Below, one piece after another: positions 45,777 through 54,997 of a DNA stretch of 64,000 bases. Position 1 is the stretch's first letter, and each line of letters begins with the position of its first letter. A model generated the notes under the pieces. It was not told the origin of the DNA, searched no databases, and saw nothing but the letters and a program-made list of their open reading frames with translations. The DNA is from Rhodopseudomonas palustris (GTDB taxonomy: Bacteria > Pseudomonadota > Alphaproteobacteria > Rhizobiales > Xanthobacteraceae): NCBI RefSeq assembly GCF_003591005.1, contig NZ_QYYD01000004.1, positions 62,001 through 126,000 of the forward strand, written 5' to 3'. The translations under genes and the position numbers were made by a program.

Positions 45777-47105
45777 TTGGCGCAGCCTCTCGATCCGAAC
45801 CTGCCAATCCAGCCCTGGCTGTGGATGGATGTTTCGACCAGCAGCCGCGCCCGGTCCGGTCAGATGAACGGGACGCTGCGGGTCGAGCACAGCGTCGCCA
45901 CCGCGCTATCGGAGGCGATCGGCCCTGAGCTTCGGTTTTGCCGCTACGATCCGCTGCGCCAGAATTACGTGCCGGTGAGCTACGCGCCGGATCTCGGCGC
46001 CAAGCCGGTCGCCGCCGCCGCAACGTCGAAATCCCGCGCGAGTTTGCTGTCGTCGATCAAGCCGATCGGCAAGCGCCTCGAGCGCGCCGTGAAGACGTCG
46101 GTCCGGGGCGCTGTGGCACCCCTGATGCAGAAGGTTTCCGCGGGTGAGGCCTTGCCGCGGCTCGGCGGTTCTGCCGGCAGCGAGGTGTTGCTGCTCGCCG
46201 GGGAGAACTGGTCGCGGGTCGACTACGCGGCGGTGGCGCGGATGCGGCGCGAGCGCGGGACGCGCGTGGCGGCGGTGTGCCAGGACTTCATCCCGGTGGT
46301 CGCGCCGCAGTTCTTCGCCGACGGCGAGTTCGTCACCCAGTTCGAGGCCTACGCGCGTTTTCTCATCCATGAATGCGATCTGGTGGTGTCGATTTCCGAC
46401 TCGACCAGCGCCGACGTGAGGGACTACGCAGAGCGCCATGGCGGGCTGCGCGGCGCGCTCGAGGTGGTGCATCTCGGCGCCGACCTGATTGCGCCGAAAG
46501 CCGTTAAGCGGCCTGCAGCGCTGACGGATGCGCAGGCGAGGCGCTTCGTCATCAGTGTCTCGACCATCCAGTCGCGCAAGAATTTCGATCTGTTGTATCA
46601 TGTGTGGCGTCGGCTGACCGAGCAGGGCACGCCGGATCTACCGACGCTGGTGATGGTGGGGCAGCCCGGGTTCGGCAGTTCGGATCTGTTGTGGCAGATT
46701 GCCCACGATCCAGTCACCGCGTCCTCAGTCCTGCATCTGCCACGGGTCGGCGACGACGAACTCGCCTGGTTGTATCAGCACTGCGCTTTCACGCTTTACC
46801 CTTCATTCTACGAGGGCTGGGGTCTGCCGGTGTCGGAGAGCCTTGCTTTCGGTAAATACTGTCTCGCATCGAACACCTCGTCGTTACCGGAGGCAGGTGC
46901 TGGTCTCGCCGGGCACCTTGATCCCCTCGATTTCGCCGCCTGGCGCGATGCGGTGCTTGACCTGATCCGCGCACCTGAGCACCTTGCGCAGCACGAGGCG
47001 GCAATCCGGGCGAATTATCGTCCGGTCACCTGGGCGCAATCCGCCCGCCGGCTCGCCGAGGTGCTGCGCAGCCTTGCCGCCGCGCCGGCCTCGATCCAGA
47101 GTTAG
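45777..47105 (+). CDS. Family 4 (GT-B) glycosyltransferase
   Basis: A protein of about 442 residues. The C-terminal half carries VISVSTIQSRKNFDLLYHVW, the GT4 donor domain start, and the EX7E block YPSFYEGWGLPVSESLAFG. The N-terminal half is less conserved. Probably a mannosyl- or rhamnosyltransferase, since gmd/rmd lie nearby. The start is uncertain: TTG 45777 fits the longest form, and ATG 45825 (MDVSTSS) is a shorter option. It is followed after 7 nt by the ligase-like gene. Confidence 0.85.
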   Translation: MAQPLDPNLPIQPWLWMDVSTSSRARSGQMNGTLRVEHSVATALSEAIGPELRFCRYDPLRQNYVPVSYAPDLGAKPVAAAATSKSRASLLSSIKPIGKRLERAVKTSVRGAVAPLMQKVSAGEALPRLGGSAGSEVLLLAGENWSRVDYAAVARMRRERGTRVAAVCQDFIPVVAPQFFADGEFVTQFEAYARFLIHECDLVVSISDSTSADVRDYAERHGGLRGALEVVHLGADLIAPKAVKRPAALTDAQARRFVISVSTIQSRKNFDLLYHVWRRLTEQGTPDLPTLVMVGQPGFGSSDLLWQIAHDPVTASSVLHLPRVGDDELAWLYQHCAFTLYPSFYEGWGLPVSESLAFGKYCLASNTSSLPEAGAGLAGHLDPLDFAAWRDAVLDLIRAPEHLAQHEAAIRANYRPVTWAQSARRLAEVLRSLAAAPASIQS

Positions 47106-47112
47106 GAGTCCA

Positions 47113-48387
47113 ATGGTTTCCGCAGTGGCCCAACCCTCCCCGACCAAACAGCGGCTGGAGCGCATTCGCGACTGGCTGCTGCGCACCCGGGCCGGGGAGA
47201 AGCTGTTCGTCCTGACGCTCTGCCTGGTGTATGCGATGCACAGCATCTGGTCGGCTCGCACCGTGCTTTGGTTTCTGGTGCTGCCGGTGATGCTGTTGTC
47301 GGTGGCGCCGTATCGCACCCTGCTGCCGATCGTGAAGTCGTGGGTATTTGTCGCCTGCGCGGTCTTCCTGGGTCTGATCCTCGCCACCTCCGTGCTGGGC
47401 GGCGACACGCCGGCGCGGATGCTGCTGCTGAACCTGCGCTTCACGGCCGCGGTGCTGGCGTTCGTGGTGATCACTGCGCAACTGGTCCGCGACGATCGCG
47501 ACTTCCTGCGCCTGTTGTTCTTGTTTCTCGCGCCGGTCGCCGCGCTGACGGCGATCCGCGACGTGGCGTCGTTCACCGGCCTGTCGCTCGAGACCCTGAT
47601 GTCGACGCGGCTGGAGGGCGTCAAGGGGCTCACCGTGTACTACAACTCCAACGTGATCGGGCTGATGTACGCGATGCCGTGCGTCGGCGCCGCCGCGATC
47701 ATGACCTCGCGATCGCTCAGGATTTGGCAGCACGCGATGCTGGCGGCGGCGATCGTGGTGTTGCTCGGCGCCATCCTGCTGACCGGCAGCCGCGGGTCGC
47801 TGATCGCGGCCGCCGTCGGCATCGGCGTCTCGGTGATGTTGTCGGAGCATCGATGGTTGAAGGTGGCGATGATCGTGCTGGCCGTGGTGGCGGTCGGCGT
47901 CATCGCAGTGGCGCCATTCCAAAGCGAATTGTTGCAGCGGCGTGACAGCCTGCGGCTGTCGTTGTGGCCCGTGTATCTGCAATTGGCGATGGCGAAGCCG
48001 TGGCTCGGCTATGGACTCGGCTTCGATACAAGGCAGACCTTGTCGGACGGCTATGTGGTGATGAACGCGCACAATATCGTGCTGTGCGCTCTGGTCCGCG
48101 GCGGCGTGTTGACGGCGCTGGCGCTGCTCGGCATCGCGTTGGCCTCGGCCTTGAGCGGGCTGAAGGCGTGGCGCCGCTCCGGCGAAGTCGCCGCGCTGGC
48201 GCTGCTCGCAACCTGCCTGACCGCCTCGAGCGTCGACTACGAGATTGTTCCCACCGATCTCGGTTATCTTTACATCTTGTTCTGGCTGCCGGTCGGTGTT
48301 TGTTGTGGTGCCGCGTTGGCCGCTGCTCATCGTGTTCTGCCCGGACCTCTGCCGGATGTTCAACTCTCGAAAGCTCGGCCGATATAG
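47113..48387 (+). CDS. O-antigen ligase-like (Wzy/WaaL) membrane protein
   Basis: A 424-residue protein with about 11-12 hydrophobic segments and the large periplasmic loop region typical of the O-antigen ligase/polymerase family. The conserved block GSRGSLIAAAVG and the later GYGLGFDTRQTLSDG with NAHNIVL match Wzy_C-type proteins. It would join or polymerise O-polysaccharide on the periplasmic side. The AGGAG at 47104-47108 overlaps the end of the upstream glycosyltransferase, so the two are in one operon. Confidence 0.85.
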   Translation: MVSAVAQPSPTKQRLERIRDWLLRTRAGEKLFVLTLCLVYAMHSIWSARTVLWFLVLPVMLLSVAPYRTLLPIVKSWVFVACAVFLGLILATSVLGGDTPARMLLLNLRFTAAVLAFVVITAQLVRDDRDFLRLLFLFLAPVAALTAIRDVASFTGLSLETLMSTRLEGVKGLTVYYNSNVIGLMYAMPCVGAAAIMTSRSLRIWQHAMLAAAIVVLLGAILLTGSRGSLIAAAVGIGVSVMLSEHRWLKVAMIVLAVVAVGVIAVAPFQSELLQRRDSLRLSLWPVYLQLAMAKPWLGYGLGFDTRQTLSDGYVVMNAHNIVLCALVRGGVLTALALLGIALASALSGLKAWRRSGEVAALALLATCLTASSVDYEIVPTDLGYLYILFWLPVGVCCGAALAAAHRVLPGPLPDVQLSKARPI

Positions 48388-48489
48388 CCTTGTCACAAAA
48401 TCGCCCGTCGGCGAGGGATTAGTCCGCCGGCCGGATCCTCCTACCGCTCCGCCATATTCTCGTCTCATCGCGATGTTTCAGGTGTTACC

Positions 48490-49131
48490 ATGAATACACA
48501 TCGACCGATCCGTCTCCTCGCGCTGGCGGCTGCCGCGCTAGTTTCTTACGTGATGACCTCGACGGTGCCCGCCGCCGCCGCGGAACCGACCGCAGCCGGC
48601 CTCTGGCAGCGAACCGATAGCGGCAAGGCCGGTGGCAAGCCGGTGGTTTGGGTGCTGATGCTCGACCGCGGCAATAACGTGTACGAAGGCGTTGTCGCCA
48701 AGACCTTCAATCAGCCGGGCCAGACCAATCTGGCCGTCTGTGACGAATGCGAAGACGATCGCAAGAACCAGCCGATCCTGGGCATCTCGCTGATCCGCGA
48801 CATGAAGCGGAAGGGCCGCGTCTACGAAGGCGGCAACATCCTGGACCCGCGCAACGGCGATGTCTGGAAGGCGATGCTGACGGTCAGCCCCGACGGTCAG
48901 ATCCTGACGCTGCGCGGCTATCTGATGACTCCGGCGCTCGGCAAGGACGAGGACTGGTTCCGGCTGCCCGACAGCGCCATCGCCCAGCTCGATCCGGAGA
49001 TTGTCAGCAAGTTCATGCCCGAACAGGCCGCGGCGCTCGGTGGCAAACCCGGCGCGCCCGCCGCCGGCAAGGCCAAGGCTCCGGCACCTGCCCCGAAGGG
49101 CGGCGCGATGGCGCCGGCACCGGCGAAGTAA
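48490..49131 (+). CDS. Secreted DUF2147 family protein
   Basis: A 213-residue exported protein. The signal peptide is residues 1-31 (AAAA/EP). A DUF2147 domain follows: GLWQRTDSGKAGGKPVVWV, a lone C-x2-C pair in VCDECEDD, ILDPRNGDVWKAML and LRGYL. The C-terminal 40 residues are Pro/Ala/Lys low complexity. DUF2147 is a lipocalin-like fold of unknown function. A perfect terminator follows. Confidence 0.88.
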   Translation: MNTHRPIRLLALAAAALVSYVMTSTVPAAAAEPTAAGLWQRTDSGKAGGKPVVWVLMLDRGNNVYEGVVAKTFNQPGQTNLAVCDECEDDRKNQPILGISLIRDMKRKGRVYEGGNILDPRNGDVWKAMLTVSPDGQILTLRGYLMTPALGKDEDWFRLPDSAIAQLDPEIVSKFMPEQAAALGGKPGAPAAGKAKAPAPAPKGGAMAPAPAK

Positions 49132-49173
49132 GCAGACAGCAGCGGCGAGCTCTTCGTCACGACGTTGAACTAA

Positions 49174-49207
49174 CAAACAAGGCGGCTCTCACGGGCCGCC
49201 TTGTTTG
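49174..49207 (+). terminator. Strong intrinsic terminator after the DUF2147 gene
   Basis: A perfect 13-bp stem, CAAACAAGGCGGC and GCCGCCTTGTTTG, with an 8-nt loop. The TTGTTTG side supplies the U-rich end. Confidence 0.9.
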
Positions 49208-49279
49208 CGTGTGAGGGACAACGCTATGCGTTGCCAAATCGCGGCTGGTTTGAGGTCGTGTAGTCTGCACATCCCTTCA

Positions 49280-49367
49280 TCATGCCCGGACTTGTCCCGG
49301 CCATCCACGCCTTTTCTGGATTTCCGTCAGCAAGGCGTGGATGCCCGGCACAAGGCCGGGCATGACG
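49280..49367. repeat. Palindromic intergenic repeat, family A copy 3
   Basis: Same arms as the copies at 15117 and 37527; the second half (AAGGCGTGGATGCCCGGCAC and on) is identical over a long stretch to the 37527 copy. Confidence 0.87.
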
Positions 49368-49531
49368 CGCGGATAAGTAAAGTGCCTGATTTTCAAGGGC
49401 GCATTTCCGGCGAGTCAGAACAGCAGGGGCCCATGGTTCGAGACGGCGCCGAGCGCCTTCTCACCACGAGGTCGTGCATGTCGCAGTCAACCCGACAGCT
49501 ATCCCCAATATAGGCTCCGAACCGAGCTAAC

Positions 49532-51520
49532 TCATCGCCCCGTCGTCCCCGGCGGCGGCAGCGGCTGGCTGGTGACGTCGGGGCCGGACTGCAGCGACAG
49601 CACGGCTTCCGCAGCCGGCACGGCGGCGTCGGCCATCGCGGCATGGCCTTCGGCGGAGGGGTGGATGGCGCCGCCGTACACGGCGGAGACCACGCCCCAG
49701 GTGGCGTCGTGAATGTCGGCGGGCTGGATCGCGGCCGGCAAGCCTTGTGGGAAGGTCATCGCCGCGAAGTAACTGTCGTTGGCATCGCGGATCCAGCGCG
49801 CGCGGGGCAGGTAGGCGCGGTAGTTACTGGCTCCGGCGCCGCAGGCCATCGGCGAACTCGCCGCCGCCACGATATCGGCGGTGAAGCTGTCGCCGCGCGG
49901 CGAGAAGCAGGCGCGGTCGAACTCCGGATCTGTCGCGGCCCGGGCGCAGAAGCCGTGATTGGCGAAAGTGCGCTGATGCGCGTCGACGAACGTCATGGCG
50001 TCGGCCGCTGGGTTTCGGCACAACACGCCGCCGGTGCATTGCGCCAGATCCTTCAGCCGCGGCAGGAATTCATTATCGACGAACGAGGCGACCGCAGCCA
50101 GCCGGTTCGGGTCGGCGCTGAACGACGGATGGACATCAAAGCCGCCGGGACCGCCGGGGCATGGCACGCCGCGGTTGGCCAGCGCGGGATTGGCGTAGGT
50201 GACGTAGACGACACGCGACATGTCATCGACCAAACCCTTCAGCGCTTCGCGCAGCTTGGCAAAATTCTGCGGCAATTGCCGCTGCAGGGCGCTGCGCGAC
50301 TCGTCGATCGAGCCGATCACGCCGGAGCGGCGGAAGATGCCGCGCTCGGTGGGGCTGTCGACGATGACGTCGGCCACCAGGCCGGAGAAGTTGATGTCGT
50401 TGGCGCCGACCGACAGCAGTACCAGGTCGAGCCCGCGCTGCGGCTGGCGCTTCTTCGCCGCGGCCACAGCTTCGCGCAGCTCGGCGATCTGGCCGTTGAC
50501 GCTGCTCGGACAATTGGTGCCGGATTTGGTGCGGAAGCACTCGCGCGGCCGCTGCGACCCGAACAGGCCGTCCGGGATAGTCGCTCCGGTGCAGGCCAAC
50601 GGCAGATAGGTGACGGCGATGTGCGGATGGCGGGCGGCCAGCGCCAGCGCGGTGCGCGCCTGGTAGCTGTACAGCGAGCGATGGCAGGCGGCGTTGAACC
50701 AGGTCGCCGAATAGCGCTGCCAGTTCGCCAGCGTGTCCGGCGCCTCGCAGGCGCGGCCGCCTTTAAAGCCGGCGCGGCTCGGCCGATAGAACTGCCCGGC
50801 GCTGGCGCCGACATTGCTGATGCCGAGATACGAGCGATAGCAGAAGCCGTCGTCGGACAGCGCGACCGGCCGGTCCGGATTGCCTTCGCCGGAGGCGATC
50901 GAATCGCCGAGCCCGGCGATGAAAAAGTCCTGCACCGCGATCTCGGTCGACACCCGCAGCGGCGCGTCGGCGCCGCTGGTGACGTCGACGGTCGCCACCG
51001 TCGGCTTGCCGTAGCGCGCCCGGAAGTTGATCGGCTCTGCGCAGTCCTGGGTGGCGGGGCGCGGGCCGTCGCCATCGTCGAATGTCCAGGCGCAGATCGC
51101 ACCGACCGGGATCGCGCCGGCGAGCCGCACCGTCACCGGATGCTCGGTCGGCGTCAGATAGCTCTCCTTGACGCCGTCACGGGTGCAGGGTTCGTTGACC
51201 CGGCCGCCGAGGTCGATGCACAGCCGGTTGACGACATTGCGGGCCCAGCCGCGGCCCTCGCTCTGCAGCCCGAGCGCCTGCTCGGACGCCAGCACGGTGA
51301 GGCCGTTCAGTGCCTCAGCCTGTTCCCGGAAATCGCGCTCCTCCCGAAACAATCTGAAGCGGTTGCGTACCTCCCAGACGATCTGCATCGAGCCGTCGGT
51401 GACGGGGACTGCGACCGCTGGAGCGGCAGCCGGCGCAAGCTGCGTTTGGGCCGAAGCCGGGAGCGCGCCCAGGACGGTTGCCAGTAGCGCCAAGAGCGCC
51501 AGCGGGCGGAACGGAGACAT
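49532..51520 (-). CDS. Large secreted SGNH/GDSL-type hydrolase
   Basis: A protein of about 662 residues. The signal peptide is residues 1-25 (PASA/QT). A preceding domain of about 180 residues has paired cysteines and beta-rich character. The SGNH domain follows: block I GLGDSIASGEGNPD, a GAND block in SVGANDINFSG, and the catalytic D-x2-H-like IHPSAEGH near the C-terminus. Many cysteines suggest disulfides in the periplasm or outside. Typical SGNH esterases are 200-350 residues, so this is a large variant. ATG codons at 51520 and 51532 are possible. The frame stays open much further upstream over the next gene, but that part is a shadow. Confidence 0.82.
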   Translation of the reverse strand: MSPFRPLALLALLATVLGALPASAQTQLAPAAAPAVAVPVTDGSMQIVWEVRNRFRLFREERDFREQAEALNGLTVLASEQALGLQSEGRGWARNVVNRLCIDLGGRVNEPCTRDGVKESYLTPTEHPVTVRLAGAIPVGAICAWTFDDGDGPRPATQDCAEPINFRARYGKPTVATVDVTSGADAPLRVSTEIAVQDFFIAGLGDSIASGEGNPDRPVALSDDGFCYRSYLGISNVGASAGQFYRPSRAGFKGGRACEAPDTLANWQRYSATWFNAACHRSLYSYQARTALALAARHPHIAVTYLPLACTGATIPDGLFGSQRPRECFRTKSGTNCPSSVNGQIAELREAVAAAKKRQPQRGLDLVLLSVGANDINFSGLVADVIVDSPTERGIFRRSGVIGSIDESRSALQRQLPQNFAKLREALKGLVDDMSRVVYVTYANPALANRGVPCPGGPGGFDVHPSFSADPNRLAAVASFVDNEFLPRLKDLAQCTGGVLCRNPAADAMTFVDAHQRTFANHGFCARAATDPEFDRACFSPRGDSFTADIVAAASSPMACGAGASNYRAYLPRARWIRDANDSYFAAMTFPQGLPAAIQPADIHDATWGVVSAVYGGAIHPSAEGHAAMADAAVPAAEAVLSLQSGPDVTSQPLPPPGTTGR

Positions 51521-51600
51521 CGTTATGACCATGAGGCGAATGACGCTCCCGATAAGGCGGAAATATGAGCGCTGTGCCCGCCGCGAGCCGTCCCGTTCGG

Positions 51601-52674
51601 TCAGCGCTTTTGCGAGCGCTGCGCCACCTGCCGGACCGGGGCTGCGGCCGCGGCGGGCATCGGGTGGCCGTTGACCGCGGCGGCGCGCTTTTCCTGCCAC
51701 GGCTTGACCACGCTGAGCCACAGCTCGCGGATGCCCATGATCGAGATCGCGATGCCGAAAGGCAGCAGGAAGTACAGCACGCGGTAGATCAGCAGCGTGG
51801 CGATGATGTCCTCGCGGGGGAACATCGGCAGCGCCACCAGCATCGCGGCATCGAACACGCCGAGCGAACCCGGCGCGTGGCTCGCAAAGCCGAGCAGGGT
51901 GGCGAGGATGAACACCACTGCCAGCGACACGTAGTCGATATACGGCTCGGACGGCATCAGCAGGTACATCGCCAGCGCGCAGAAGCCGAGATCGACGACG
52001 CCGATCAGCACCTGCACCAGCGTCAGCTTGGCGGACGGCAGCACCACTTTCCAGCCGTTCTGGCCGAGTTCGCGGCGCTTTTTGCCGGTCGCCAGCCAAA
52101 CGAAATACGCCGCGATACCGGCGAGGCAGGCCAAGCCGATCAGCTGATTGACCTGGTCGGGCAGCAGATCCATGGCGCTGGCCGCGGCCGGATGCCAGAT
52201 CATGCCGATGCCGAGCACGAACAGGTTGCCGAGCCAGAACGTCAGGCCGGAGATGAAGCAGATCTTGGCGACGTCGATCGCCGACAGGCCGTAGTCCGAA
52301 TAGATCCGGAACCGGATCGCGCCGCCGGTGAACACGGTGGCGCCGAGGTTGTGGCCGATGACGTAGGAGGTGAACGACGACAGCGCCGCGATCCGGTACG
52401 GAACGTGCAGCTTGCCGATCGTACGCAGCGCGAAGAAATCGTAGAACGTCAGGGTGCAGAACGCGCCGATCACACACAGTGCCGCCAGCCCGATCTGGGC
52501 CGGGCTCTTGTCGGTCAGCGCGGTCAGGATAACGTTGTGATCGACCCCCTTCAGGGTACGGATCAGCGAGGTAATCGCAAAGCCGATAATCAGGATGCTG
52601 GCGACGATACCGAGCCGTTTCCAGCCGACATACGTCTTGAAGACACGCCCCAGCGCGCTCAGCAGTCGATGCAT
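51601..52674 (-). CDS. YbhN/UPF0104-type membrane protein (LPG synthase transmembrane-like)
   Basis: A 357-residue protein with about eight hydrophobic segments. It resembles the flippase-like domain of lysylphosphatidylglycerol synthase without its soluble catalytic domain: SYVIGHNLGATVFTGGAIRFR and the SHAPGSLGVFDAA block are conserved landmarks. Proposed roles are lipid transport or flipping. The ATG at 52674 has a strong GGGAGGA just upstream. About 80 bp separate it from the SGNH hydrolase gene on the same strand, so they may be co-transcribed. Confidence 0.87.
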   Translation of the reverse strand: MHRLLSALGRVFKTYVGWKRLGIVASILIIGFAITSLIRTLKGVDHNVILTALTDKSPAQIGLAALCVIGAFCTLTFYDFFALRTIGKLHVPYRIAALSSFTSYVIGHNLGATVFTGGAIRFRIYSDYGLSAIDVAKICFISGLTFWLGNLFVLGIGMIWHPAAASAMDLLPDQVNQLIGLACLAGIAAYFVWLATGKKRRELGQNGWKVVLPSAKLTLVQVLIGVVDLGFCALAMYLLMPSEPYIDYVSLAVVFILATLLGFASHAPGSLGVFDAAMLVALPMFPREDIIATLLIYRVLYFLLPFGIAISIMGIRELWLSVVKPWQEKRAAAVNGHPMPAAAAAPVRQVAQRSQKR

Positions 52675-53071
52675 TCGTCCTCCCGGCGGGGCGGCAACGC
52701 GACGGGAGCCGGCTGCGGCACGGCCTGACACTCGGCACCCGACAAACTCATCCGCGAAAATCCTTAGGGCATAATCGGCCCGCGACGCAATCCGGCCGAC
52801 ACCACTGGATGCCCGATCCATGGAGCGGCGGTTCTCGCTGGCCCTTGACGTGGCGCAAAGGAGCTGGTCGGCCGCGGCATGGCGGCCCTCGAAGTCGGAC
52901 AGCTCTCACCTGCCGGGCAGATATAGGGCGGCCGGGGCTGCTGCGCCATTGTCTCATGAGACCTCGTCCAAATCCCGGAACGGGTCTCTGCCTGTCTGGT
53001 TAACCCGGCAGCCGGAGCGAGCGGGCAGCCCTCGGCAAGCTCCGGACCTTCAACCCCAGAGAGGCCATGCA
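52675..53071. other. Divergent intergenic region, 397 bp
   Basis: Lies between the YbhN-like and DUF892 genes. It contains the EcfG-like promoter at 52977-53001; nothing else is recognised. Confidence 0.5.
52977..53001 (+). promoter_or_regulatory. Candidate EcfG general-stress promoter
   Basis: GGAAC at 52977-52981, 16 bp, then GGTT at 52998-53001, against the alphaproteobacterial consensus GGAAC-N16/17-CGTT (one mismatch). It is 71 bp before the ATG of a DUF892 stress protein, a typical target. Confidence 0.55.
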
Positions 53072-53578
53072 ATGGGACTTTTTACCAAAGACATCAAGAC
53101 CATGGACGATCTGTTCGTGCATCAGCTGCAGGACATTTATTACGCCGAGCAACAACTCGTGAAGGCGCTGCCGAAGATGGCCGACAAGGCCACTGATCCG
53201 ATGCTGAAGCAGGGCTTCATGACCCATCTCGAGGAGACCCGCGGGCACGTCAAACGGCTCGAGCAGGTGTTCGAAATGCACGGCGCAAAGGTCAAGGCGG
53301 TCAACTGTCCGGCGATCGACGGCATCATTGAAGAGGCCGAGGAGACCGCCGGCGAGGTCGAGGACAAGACCGTGCTCGATGCCGCGCTGATCAACGCCGC
53401 GCAAGCGGCCGAACACTATGAGATCGTGCGATACGGCAGCCTCGTGGCCTGGGCGAAGCGACTGGGCCGCAACGATTGCGCGGCCGTGTTGCAGAAGACG
53501 CTCGACGAGGAAAAGGCCACCGATAAGAAGCTCACCACTCTGGCGGAGACCTCGATCAACATCCGGGCCGCGAGCTGA
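53072..53578 (+). CDS. DUF892 ferritin-like (YciE/YciF) stress protein
   Basis: A 168-residue ferritin-like four-helix protein. The opening DLFVHQLQDIYYAEQQLVKALPKM is the YciF hallmark. Di-iron ligand candidates are the glutamates in YYAEQQL, HLEETRGH and AAEHYEI. YciE/YciF proteins are induced by osmotic and general stress. The start ATG has GAGAGG 8 nt upstream. A longer frame begins at 52820 but lacks similarity. A perfect hairpin follows the gene. Confidence 0.92.
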   Translation: MGLFTKDIKTMDDLFVHQLQDIYYAEQQLVKALPKMADKATDPMLKQGFMTHLEETRGHVKRLEQVFEMHGAKVKAVNCPAIDGIIEEAEETAGEVEDKTVLDAALINAAQAAEHYEIVRYGSLVAWAKRLGRNDCAAVLQKTLDEEKATDKKLTTLAETSINIRAAS

Positions 53579-53605
53579 TCCATAGCGTGCTGATACCATG
53601 AGGCT

Positions 53606-53635
53606 AAACGCCGCGCAGGTGACTGCGCGGCGTTT
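53606..53635 (+). terminator. Intrinsic terminator of the DUF892 gene
   Basis: A perfect 12-bp stem, AAACGCCGCGCA and TGCGCGGCGTTT, with the 6-nt loop GGTGAC; the T-tract is short. It may also serve the convergent gene. Confidence 0.83.
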
Positions 53636-53693
53636 GTCATGCCGGTGTCACGCGAACTACACGGTCTCGACGACGCTCAGTTGCGCTGATCGG

Positions 53694-54134
53694 TTAGTTG
53701 CGCCGCAATGCGAAGTGCGCGCCGCAGAACGCCATCGCGGCGCCGAGCAGCAGGGCCGCAAGGCCGGTGACGACGCCCGGCGTTGTCGGCCCCGCCGAAG
53801 GGGCCGAGGCAGCCTGTCCGGCGGCAGCCAAGACCAGGACGCCGATCGCGATCAGGAACTGTCGCATCCGCGGCGGAATCTGGCCGGCGGCGGCGTGGTG
53901 CATCAGCGTCGCGGTGAAGTAGCCGCCGGCAAAGCCGGCCGTCGCCACCAGCCACCAAGCCAGCGCGGCACGCGCCGGCATGAACTCGCCGAGATCGCTC
54001 CGCCACAGCCCGCCGAGATCGAGCCCAAGCCGCTGCCCCAGCATATGCAGCGCCAACGCCAGCAGCACGCCGCTGACCAGCGCGCCGGCGAAGATCAGAT
54101 GCCGAGGGAAATGGGTGAGGTCGGATTTGGACAT
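53694..54134 (-). CDS. Small four-helix membrane protein, unknown
   Basis: A 146-residue protein with about four hydrophobic segments (about residues 10-31, 58-78, 88-107 and 118-140) and short polar loops. The second segment has LAWWLVATAGFAGGYF and is followed by MHHAAAG. I recognise no family. Convergent with the DUF892 gene. Codon pattern and length support a real gene. Confidence 0.68.
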   Translation of the reverse strand: MSKSDLTHFPRHLIFAGALVSGVLLALALHMLGQRLGLDLGGLWRSDLGEFMPARAALAWWLVATAGFAGGYFTATLMHHAAAGQIPPRMRQFLIAIGVLVLAAAGQAASAPSAGPTTPGVVTGLAALLLGAAMAFCGAHFALRRN

Positions 54135-54373
54135 GGCAGATGTCTAGGACGATGGGCGCCGGTTGGGAAGCGGCAGCGGACAGCCGCGCGCTCTCAGGTC
54201 TCGCTATAGCGAGTCCAGCGGCTTTTCGCCGCCTGCGCGAGGAGCCTGACCTGCCATCCGACCGGGGCCTGGTCGGATGCTTGAATTGCACATGAGAAAC
54301 ATCGTTGCGGGCTCCCGCCGCATTGCATCCCGGAGGCCGCTGCGGCAATGACGCAGCGAGCAGGAGGCCAGTG

Positions 54374-54997
54374 GTGGCAGGAGCGGATCGAGATGCAGGC
54401 GCAAAGTCGAAGGCCTCCGACGCGAATCTGGCGGCCGCGACGGACGCCTACGCGTTCAAGGCGTCGCTGATCGGCGCGGCACAGCAGTTCGAATTGACGG
54501 ATGATGGCCTGGTCTGGCGCATCGGGCCAAAATCCGGGTTGTGGCCCTATGCAACGATCGCAAAGGTGCGGCTCAGCTTCCGGCCGGTATCAATGCAGTC
54601 GCAGCGCTTTCGCACCGACCTGGAGGACGATAGCGGCGCCCGACTGCGGATCTTGTCGACGACCTGGCAGACGGTGGCGCTGATGGCGCCGCAAAACGAC
54701 GCCTATCGCGGCTTCGTTCTGGAGCTCCATCGCCGCATGCAGAGGGCCGGCAGCCGCGCCGAGCTGATCGGCGGGCTGCCTCCGGCTATCCACACCGCAG
54801 CACTGGTCGTCGTCGCGCTGGTGGCGGCGGCCATGACCGGGCTGCTCGCCCGCGCGGTGGCGACAGGCTCATGGCCGGGCGCGCTGTTCATCGCCGGCTT
54901 CGCCGCGCTGTTCGGCTGGCAGATCGGCGGCTTCATCCGCCGCAACCGCCCCCGGCGCTATGATTTTGCCAATGTGCCAAAGGATCTGCTGCCGTAG
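54374..54997 (+). CDS. Membrane protein with PH-like soluble N-terminal part, unknown
   Basis: A protein of about 207 residues. A soluble N-terminal half looks like a small beta barrel (QFELTDDGLVWRIG, VRLSFRPVSMQSQRFRTDLE). Two membrane helices follow (about residues 125-150 and 156-175) and the tail is basic. The pattern resembles bacterial PH-like domain proteins but is not a confident match. AGGAGG at 54362-54367 favours the GTG at 54374 (or 54371); the upstream part of the frame is probably not coding. Confidence 0.65.
   Translation: MAGADRDAGAKSKASDANLAAATDAYAFKASLIGAAQQFELTDDGLVWRIGPKSGLWPYATIAKVRLSFRPVSMQSQRFRTDLEDDSGARLRILSTTWQTVALMAPQNDAYRGFVLELHRRMQRAGSRAELIGGLPPAIHTAALVVVALVAAAMTGLLARAVATGSWPGALFIAGFAALFGWQIGGFIRRNRPRRYDFANVPKDLLP

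Larger units (their letters stand above)
49132..49531. other. Intergenic region between convergent genes, 400 bp
   Basis: It holds the terminator at 49174-49207 and repeat family A copy 3. The rest has no supported gene. Confidence 0.6.

Noticed and set aside
51521..52738. Upstream extension of the SGNH hydrolase frame giving a 1068-residue protein
   Set aside because: The extra part overlaps the YbhN-like membrane protein gene in another frame and looks like a shadow; a signal peptide begins at 51520.
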